A stretch of DNA of 12,447 bases from Phoronis ovalis (lineage: Eukaryota > Phoronida > Phoronidae). Below the pieces are notes generated by a model that searched no databases, was not told where the DNA came from, and saw nothing but the letters and a program-made list of their open reading frames with translations. The stretch is from assembly GCA_028565635.1 (NCBI GenBank), contig JAOXYB010045048.1, positions 1-12,447 of the forward strand, written 5' to 3'. Positions 7,101-12,447 of the stretch are shown piece after piece (positions within the stretch are counted from its first letter, which is position 1; the number at the start of each line of letters is the position of its first letter). Position numbers and translations under genes: made by a program.

Positions 7101-10100
7101 CCCTCTTCTCAAATCTACCATAAACGTCATCGCAATAGCATTCCTTGCCGTATTGTAAACCAAAATAACGAAATCCGTTTTCTCTACATTTAGCATCACA
7201 TTTTGCAGGAGTTAAAGATGAGTCCCAAACTCTTAGACCTTTCATATGACGGTCACTCTGATCAATGAAGCAGCCAATGCGACCATCTATATATGAAGAA
7301 AACACAAATGTATTTAATGCAGCTCTTGGTACGGTAACATATATGCAGGAGGCTATTATTTGGCAATAGAACTGTGATACCTCGGATCATCTTGTGCCAT
7401 GTATAGAATTTAAGTTGTACGCTTTATTTCTTAGGCCATAAGGTTGTCATAATAATGATAGTGATGTAATTAAAAAAGATCGGATCGTATTGCAGAGTAT
7501 GATAACAATGGTGATAAAAAGCTAGGAGAATTTTGATACAGGAATTCGTAACAATGGGGAGCTACTATCGAGCACACCAGTGTACGTTGTCGTCGCCAAA
7601 TTGTCAGAATGTTGATATAGTAATGATAATGGAAAAGATCCCATTAGCGAGGAAGATATTGCTGCCAATGATATAATGAAGCCATTAAGGACGATCACGA
7701 TGAAGAACCGAAGAGTCTGATAAATAAGCAAATTATAGCCATGACTATGAATGTAATTAAATAAATGTCGTTATAAATATTTAATTCGGATTATGCTGCG
7801 TGGATTGTGCGTAAACAGTATATACATTATCAATACCTGAATCAGCAGTGTAGTTCATCAAGGGTTCAGCACCTGCAATTGGCAGCTCTTGCATCATTGA
7901 TGCGTAGGTCTGTTGCTTCATGATAATGTCTTTTAATGCTTCCACTTCTTTCATAACTACGCGACCTTCATGATGCACAGGCATGATAGGAAAACGTGTA
8001 CGAAGTTTTCCTACCCCTGGAATACTGGGTAAAATAATTTTCGTGCCGGAAGCACGAACATATTTCAGTTCACCACTTTGATTCAGAACACCAACTGTCT
8101 TGTCATTCGTGTTTGGCTCTGATGAAAAAAAATCTTCAGGCGTTAGGTATAAATAGTGGTTGTTATAGCCATTGTAAGCTTTAGCAGGATCTATTGTACT
8201 TCCATTACGACCTCCATTGAGCACATCTTTATCATCATGATAATATTTTAAGTTGTATGGGTTCCATTTTAACAAAGGAGTCAAATACACTATTTCTAGT
8301 GGTATTGCGTAAGTCCATCTCTGCGTCCATCTTTGGCATTCTTTCTTGCCTTTCACGTATCGACAAGCATCATAACTCATATGAGCAATGTTTGAACTGC
8401 TTGTGATGGCAGCCCACATATTTTCATCTGAATATCCACGATGACTGGTACTCGTTCCCATGGCATCCCTCAAAGCAGTTGAATACCACCGATGATATCG
8501 AGCAGCATTCAAGACAGGATTTCCCGGAGTAATACTTAGAACAGGATAAAACATAGCATTGTCAGTCAAATTTCCGGCGTAGTTATTTTTGCCTGGAATC
8601 TCTTCCATAAGCTGATCCAATAAACCACGACGTATGTGACGCTCAGTTGACCACGTATCTTTATCAAGTGGATTGAGTTGAAAACGGGCTCCTAAGTTAT
8701 TAAGGTGCTCTGACAGAGTTCGACCATACGCCATACGATTTGAAATGTCATCTAAAACACGAAACCGATTCAATGGAATATCACGTTGTATAGGATGACA
8801 AGCAATACGATAATTCCAATGAGCATACATTTGTTTGCCATCAACCGTATCTAGTATTGTCGTGGGCATAAAACATTCGTCTTTATAAGTACTGTACCCC
8901 GAGAACGATAAAAACCGAATATTTTCTGCTTCTGACATCCATGTATCTACAACACTATCTTGTGTAGAATCATCTACCTCCCATCCGCCTTCGAGATAAC
9001 ATAGGACAGGTTTGAAATAATTGCGATAATCTCGATTTTTATAATTGCCGTCTCTCCAAGCTTTGAACCATTGTCGCATTTCAACAATTTGTTCTTGAAC
9101 AGTTTTCTTTTGCAGTACTTCGATGGGAACTGAAGGAAATGGAATATTTTCCATTGTGTTATAGGCTTTTGAGGAGCGATGTGGCATAAGTAAGGAATAA
9201 CTATTTTGGCGGGTTCGGAAATCAACTCCATTCAGAACTGCGGCAAATTGGTCCATGTAAACATTGCGAGCGGTTCCCGATAAATTGTCATTTATGCCGA
9301 CAACAGAATCTGAAAAATAAATCTTAAAGTACTTATGTAGCCGAGAGATGTATGCCACACGTTAATAGTAATAGCTTGAAAAACCTTTTATATTTTGTAT
9401 AGATATTTTTTTTACATCTGCATCATTGTTGCATATACACGGCTTATGTTCTGTCGTTCTGTCGTGCTGACTCTGTAGCTTGAGCGCATTCCACTCGCTG
9501 ACAAGATACGCAATTTGCAGATGCGACAGAGGCTTACCTTAATCTTATTAATTTTAATTATATACTAGGTATATATCCCGTGTTTAAATACAACTCATGC
9601 ACTCGCATTAAGGTAACATTGCATACGTTGCTACCGTATTGTGTTTGCGTGAAATCGCATTTTATAGACTTACTGTACAGAAAAATAAATTACAATACAA
9701 AAAGCTGTATAAAAGAAGTTAAGTGCAAACCAAAAACAGGTTTTATTAATAAGATGGTGGATTATAATATCTGTCAGCATCTGCGTGTAGTGCAATCAAT
9801 TAAATGCTTAAAAAGTATTGAAGCATAGTACATTGTTAAATTGTATTTTATCGCTATGGAGTTAATTGCTGGTACCGAGTATCCAAGGAGGCCCATTAGG
9901 AAACACCGGGCCACGTGGTGCGGTCCTTATTTCTAAGAGCGATAAAATGGCATGACGTATTCAATGTGCCAAGTTGCACGGCTGTTAAATTATTTAATAA
10001 TTATGATAAAGGAAATTGTTAACAATCTTACCACCAGCAAACGTATTTGAATGATACGGTCGCGTTCCTTCCGTGTAGTGACGGACTCGCTTTATGCCAG

Positions 10101-10491
10101 AATCGCCCCCAGACCGAATGCGCTCTTCCAGAAACAACTGTTGCATCATCATTTGGCGAGCCAAAGTTCCAACAGTTAACTTAACTGACGATTGTAGCGT
10201 CTTAAAATCATCAGCAGCGTTGACTATTGATAATGTTAGCAGGACTATCACACTATGTCTGGTTAAATCCTGAAAGTATAATTAATTTCTTAATTATTTG
10301 TAATTTTCAATGTATGTATTACGCATTTTTATTTTAGGCATTACATGCAGTTAAAAGTACTCGGATATCAAAATATAACAATTATGTAAACTTCATATAC
10401 TATACAAGGAGACATGTAATAACTATCTTCATGCCATACAGCACGGCATACATACTCTCCAGAAATAAAACATCTTGAATTTGCTAACCAT
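3968..10491 (-). CDS. Secreted uncharacterised-domain protein with two C-terminal WSC domains
   Basis: Six exons assembled by eye: 10456-10491, 10032-10269, 7837-9309, 7011-7286, 6678-6800 and 3968-4116. Every junction is GT-AG and phases agree (0, then 1 at all others), giving 2295 nt and 764 residues. Residues 1-30 are a signal peptide (basic start, VIVLLTLSIV core, VNA|A cleavage). Residues about 92-580 form a large domain I cannot assign to a named family. It has five cysteines (195, 237, 262, 407, 416) and five N-glycosylation sequons (100, 338, 460, 501, 577). WSC1 is about 584-672 and WSC2 about 676-762, each with all eight cysteines. WSC modules occur in fungal cell-wall sensors, polycystin-1, Kremen and invertebrate secreted proteins, and are thought to bind carbohydrate. 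I infer an extracellular, glycan-associated role, but the activity is unknown. No membrane anchor or GPI tail follows WSC2. The weakest link is the 7837 donor. Confidence 0.72.
4830..5008 (+). repeat. Left inverted-repeat arm of the intronic transposon
   Basis: The arm begins TGGATATAAACTG and ends AAAATGGGCT. It pairs with 5633-5762 in reverse complement, in two well-conserved blocks separated by a less similar AT-rich part. Confidence 0.75.
5633..5762 (-). repeat. Right inverted-repeat arm of the intronic transposon
   Basis: The arm runs from AGCCAACTTTTAACGC to CAGTTTATATCCA. It is about 50 bases shorter than the left arm. Confidence 0.75.
6678..6800 (-). CDS. WSC gene exon 5 (first half of WSC domain 2)
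   Basis: This exon has 41 codons, phase 1 at both ends (acceptor GTTTTAG|AG, donor GCAG|GTAATA). It encodes RIGCFVDSSRRHFPHARMDS through CSSHCKDKGYLLA, containing the first three of the eight WSC cysteines. The final G pairs with GA at the start of exon 6 to make the glycine of the conserved G-V-E-Y-G-G-E-C-Y-C core. Confidence 0.85.
7011..7286 (-). CDS. WSC gene exon 4 (complete WSC domain 1)
   Basis: This exon encodes one whole WSC module in 92 codons, phase 1 at both ends (acceptor ATATATAG|AT, donor CCTG|GTGAGC). It reads RIGCFIDQSDRH at the start, then DSSLTPAKC, GFRYFGLQYGKECYC, DTECKDPCAGD and KTCGDSWRLEIY. All eight WSC cysteines are present with family-typical spacing, and the GLQYGKECYC core is canonical. 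The phase-1 symmetric exon is the usual form for a shuffled extracellular module. Confidence 0.9.
7287..7836 (-). other. WSC gene intron 3 (alternative 3' end region)
   Basis: The intron starts GTATTG and ends CATATATAG. It contains the alternative stop at 7781 and a candidate AATAAA. It also holds a hydrophobic minus frame near 7522-7731 that has no ATG. No repeat or RNA gene was recognised. Confidence 0.6.
7423..7428 (-). terminator. Candidate poly(A) signal for the short isoform
   Basis: TTTATT on the + strand reads AATAAA on the minus strand. It lies inside the predicted 7287-7836 intron, downstream of the alternative stop at 7781. It would end a transcript that does not splice into the WSC exons. 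Confidence 0.25.
7781..9309 (-). CDS. Alternative terminal form of exon 3 (no WSC domains)
   Basis: Reading through the donor at 7836 continues the frame for 18 codons to TAA at 7781-7783, giving a 600-residue secreted protein that lacks both WSC domains. The next minus-strand AATAAA is at 7423-7428 (TTTATT on the +), about 355 bases past the stop, so a short transcript is possible. A simple retained-intron reading explains the same sequence. The tail (GIDNVYTVYAQSTQHNPN) has no recognisable feature. Confidence 0.4.
7837..9309 (-). CDS. WSC gene exon 3 (large uncharacterised domain)
   Basis: This long exon has 491 codons, acceptor TTATTTTTCAG|AT and donor GATTCAG|GTATTG, phase 1 at both ends. 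It encodes residues 92-582. Landmarks in protein order: GVDFRTRQNSYSLLMP, IEMR-like QEQIVEMRQWFKAW, YFKPVLCYLEGGW, WNYRIACHP, LLDQLMEEIPGKNNY, YHRWYSTALRDAMG, HRGYSDENMW, RWTYAIPLEIVYLTPL, WNPYNL, SIPGVGKLRTRFPI. Motif density, low repetitiveness and a 1.5-kb intact frame show a protein under selection. I recall similar uncharacterised proteins in marine invertebrates but cannot name a family. If the donor is skipped, the frame runs 18 codons further to a stop at 7781. Confidence 0.85.
9310..10031 (-). other. WSC gene intron 2
   Basis: This 722-bp intron runs from GTAAGA (10031) to TTATTTTTCAG (9310). It holds a small foldback (9846-9947) and an 82-codon + frame (9580-9828) with no recognisable domain. 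Confidence 0.7.
9846..9947. repeat. Small foldback inside intron 2
   Basis: TTTTATCGCT (9846-9855) and AGCGATAAAA (9938-9947) are a perfect 10-base inverted pair about 100 bp across. The interior is GC-richer than its surroundings and contains CCACGTGG. It may be a tiny MITE or a chance hairpin. Confidence 0.3.
10032..10269 (-). CDS. WSC gene exon 2 (signal-peptide core and N-terminal segment)
   Basis: The acceptor is CTTTCAG|GATTTA and the donor GGTG|GTAAGA, so the exon enters in phase 0 and leaves in phase 1. It opens with DLTRHS and the hydrophobic VIVLLTLSIVNAA, then a helix-prone stretch (KLTVGTLARQMMMQQLFLEE) and a polar segment to FAG. The open frame seen alone has no ATG before the hydrophobic core, which argues for an upstream start exon. 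Confidence 0.75.
10456..10491 (-). CDS. WSC gene exon 1 (start codon, signal-peptide n-region)
   Basis: Twelve codons, MVSKFKMFYFWR, end at the donor AGA|GTATGT (phase 0). The ATG has a strong context (GGCATGG). The basic and aromatic residues form a sensible n-region when joined to the hydrophobic core at the start of exon 2. A second in-frame ATG lies at codon 7. The call rests on phase and signal-peptide logic because the exon is short. A different upstream exon is possible. Confidence 0.6.
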
Positions 10492-10739
10492 GCCGATTTC
10501 GATTTGTCCACAATCATATACAGGTTGTCACTCTACACTTAAACGTTTAGAATATTGTCATCATGAGTATGAGAGATAACTGCGCGTGTGACATTTACAT
10601 GCTCAGCTTTAGAGATAGGTCTGTGAATGAACACGCGGTAATTGCCAGGATATGTGTGACATTTTAACTAGGAATTCTTATCGGTACTAGACTGGATGGG
10701 ACATTCAGCTGTAACGTTGGTTTAAAGGATGCTCGTTAC
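10492..10739 (-). promoter_or_regulatory. 5' flank/promoter region of the WSC gene
   Basis: This is the region directly upstream of the predicted start codon, before the repeat at about 10740. It should contain the 5' untranslated region and core promoter. I see no convincing TATA box or initiator, so this is assigned by position only. Confidence 0.3.
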
Positions 10740-11052
10740 CAAATACGTTACAAAAATGGTATTTTTTTAGGGTATGAAAATCGGCAGTTTTGACTTTGGT
10801 CTTGCTTAGGGCAATTTTTTGGGATGAAAGTATTGTCTAGAAGGATGGGTAGGCCCAGTGGCGGTTTTAGGTGTGGTTCAGGACTGAGAAACATTTTAGT
10901 CTCGGATAAGGTATACCATTTTTAAGGGTGGTCTCGGTTTAGAGGTTATTTGTCATAACCTGCACCACTTGTTTAGAGTCTTTTTTCAAACCATTATCAC
11001 GGGTATTGGTACCCACTTTATATATACTTGAGTGCCCCCGCCCCCCCCCCCC
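10740..11052. repeat. G/C-run-ended interspersed repeat, copy 1
   Basis: The composition is distinctive: recurring TGGTCT/AGTCTCGG-type phrases and GGTATACCATTTTTA blocks, ending on the right in TACTTGAGTG then C5-G-C12 (11035-11052). The end is nearly the reverse complement of the start of the repeat at 12284. I recall similar G-run repeats in corals and other marine invertebrates, but family and true left boundary are uncertain. Confidence 0.55.
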
Positions 11053-11819
11053 TTGGCATAGTCTGAGGCCAAACGTACAAACGTAAGGACAAATATGAAT
11101 TATAGCGTTAATTAAAAATTAAAATTTGTATATACAAAATAATATCACATCTTCGCAATGCCAATGGAATATTCTTGCAACACGTTCCTAGTATTTTTAA
11201 TAATTAAAAGCGATGATCCGGCCGCGTTCGAAGGATGAAACAGTTACACATGTATATTACTAGACACACTTTTTGAGCAAAACTGAAACTCAGTGTAACA
11301 TGCCATGTACTCGATATTATACAATTTTTTAGTTTCCTACTACTTAGATGAAAATAATAACAACTAAAAAAATTGTTTACAAAACCATGACGGCAATTGG
11401 AACATGTATTTCAATAAGTTTTATCCTTCTACTGTTATTTTTTCAGAAAGATAGTTGCCATGGTAACAATTATATACACCTTTTATTATTTGCAAAAAAC
11501 ACCTAAAAAGTTTAGATATATATATACATCCAAATGTGCTTCCTATGGCAAAAACAGTAAACAATTTACATCCAAAATACGGCACCTTGCAGTAAATAAT
11601 CATTTATTAAATATTAATTGTATACCCCAAGGTTAAAATGTATTTGCCAAGGCACACCCCATGGTAAAATGTGTTAAATAAATTTAAATATATATCTAGC
11701 TCAGACTTTGCTGGGAACTATAACTGAAAAATCTATCGCTGCTTAAATTTTGAAAACATTTCACAGACTTCCGTGACTGCAATCCGGGAGCATTTGGTTT
11801 ATTGGACATGAAAATATAT
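11053..11819. other. AT-rich non-coding stretch
   Basis: I see no gene here. There is a short imperfect direct repeat (CCCCAAGGTTAAAATG at 11625-11640 and CCCCATGGTAAAATG at 11657-11671). A 60-codon minus frame at 11421-11603 has no recognisable similarity. Confidence 0.5.
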
Positions 11820-11952
11820 CTTTTAGCACTGCTTGGTGGCGCTCGCGTAAACGTGACCTGAAGCGAGATAAGTCGAGAAGAAAGAACACGCGAAAATCTT
11901 GTAGTTGTGTGCTTAAATATAATAACTCTATTTAGTTTCCTTTGTGGTAAGT
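11820..11952 (+). promoter_or_regulatory. Possible 5' exon/promoter of a further + gene
   Basis: A locally CpG-richer block (GGCGCTCGCGTAAACG, AAGCGAG, AAGTCGAG, ACACGCG) in AT-rich surroundings is followed by CTTTGTG|GTAAGTATG, a near-ideal splice donor at 11947-11952. This looks like a non-coding first exon, whose gene would continue right of the window. There is no independent support. Confidence 0.25.
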
Positions 11953-11974
11953 ATGTTTCCCATTATTCCATGTT

Positions 11975-12278
11975 TATGTTTCCATGTTTATCATTATACT
12001 AACACTGGATGTCCGTCTATACTTATTCATGGTGAATCGTGCAGCACGGCGTTGGACCGACTCCAGTTTTTTATGAGATTGATGTGTAAGGGCTAAGCCC
12101 AAGGCAAGGGTCCCACACGGTTTGGCTATATATACTCGAGGTTGGGTCTTACTAGTGTTTTATAGGCTGATTCATTGATACGTGGATTTCCAATATTAAT
12201 ATTTTAACGAAGAAAGTTTGAGGAGTTGTTTGCTAATTGGTAGTAATATTATTGATATGTTTGTCCCAGCGTAGATCT
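11975..12278 (-). mobile_element. LINE (CR1/jockey-like) reverse transcriptase remnant
   Basis: On the minus strand, broken frames give DLRWDKHINNI, then GNPRINESAYKTLVRPNLEY, then a VWDP motif, then LESVQRRAARFTMN and TSSVS. These are the classic landmarks of the C-terminal part of non-LTR retrotransposon ORF2, just after the reverse transcriptase core. Frameshifts and stops make it dead. It is cut off on its 5' side by the repeat starting near 12284. Confidence 0.75.
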
Positions 12279-12283
12279 TTACA

Positions 12284-12447
12284 GCCCGGGGGGGGTACTC
12301 AAGGTACTTTTTGGTAGGGGTGTGAGGCGGACCAAAAAAATTTGGATTTGGATTGTATACTTTTTACCACTTATTTTTGGATTGCAACCATAAATAAATT
12401 CAAAAATTTGGATTGCTACCCACTGCTTAAAAGAAATAATTTGGATT
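12284..12447. repeat. G-run-ended interspersed repeat, copy 2 (window-truncated)
   Basis: It begins GCCCGGGGGGGG (G8 at 12288-12295), followed by TACTCAAGGTACTTTTTGG. This is close to the reverse complement of the end of copy 1. The interior carries TTTGGATTG units at 12347, 12376, 12407 and 12440, spaced 29, 31 and 33 bases. It continues beyond the window. Confidence 0.6.

Noticed and set aside
7522-7742. Hydrophobic minus-strand frame (FFIVIVLNGFIISLAAIS) and a nearby ATG (7742), as a signal-peptide exon for a separate WSC gene
   Set aside because: The hydrophobic frame has no ATG, and the ATG at 7742 is in another frame that stops after 15 codons. The exon 3 donor at 7836 gives a cleaner, phase-matched join. 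It remains the main alternative gene model.
8974-9231. 85-codon minus frame inside exon 3
   Set aside because: It is an out-of-frame shadow of the large conserved domain.
9580-9828. 82-codon + frame in intron 2
   Set aside because: It has no domain and no regulatory context, and is likely chance in AT-rich DNA.
1-12447. tRNA, rRNA or CRISPR
   Set aside because: No B-box-like or cloverleaf-like sequence, conserved rRNA block, or regular repeat-spacer array was found by eye.

Overview
This is eukaryotic nuclear DNA, most likely from a marine invertebrate animal. It is AT-rich and its genes are split by GT-AG introns. It carries decayed DNA transposons and a LINE, and it encodes an animal-type METTL16 C-terminus and extracellular WSC modules. 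The G-run repeats at the right end resemble, from memory only, repeats common in corals and other marine invertebrates. A cnidarian or similar lineage is therefore a guess.

Layout from left to right. Positions 1-2036 hold a decayed Tc1/mariner-type (IS630 superfamily) transposon with long terminal inverted repeats and a broken antisense transposase. Positions 2690-3538 (+) are the last coding exon of METTL16, the U6 snRNA/MAT2A m6A methyltransferase, so the transposon probably lies in the preceding METTL16 intron. A short convergent spacer follows. Positions 3968-10491 (-) hold one six-exon gene that I assembled from splice signals and reading phase. It predicts a 764-residue secreted protein: signal peptide, a large conserved-looking domain I cannot name (residues about 92-580), then two C-terminal WSC cysteine-rich domains. 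Its 2.56-kb last intron contains a separate 0.93-kb non-autonomous transposon (4830-5762). Positions 10740-12447 are repeat-rich: two opposed copies of a G-run-ended repeat, a LINE reverse-transcriptase remnant (-), and a CpG-richer block ending in a strong splice donor that may be the 5' exon of a further + gene.

The main discovery is the secreted-protein gene. The large exon looks terminal because its open frame ends in a stop at 7781. However, a consensus donor (CAG|GTATTG) 54 bases before that stop is in exactly the phase needed to join the WSC exons downstream. Either two isoforms exist, with and without WSC domains, or the stop is simply intronic. METTL16 and this gene converge tail to tail with 429 bp between their stops. 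I see no functional link between them. No tRNA, rRNA or CRISPR was seen.
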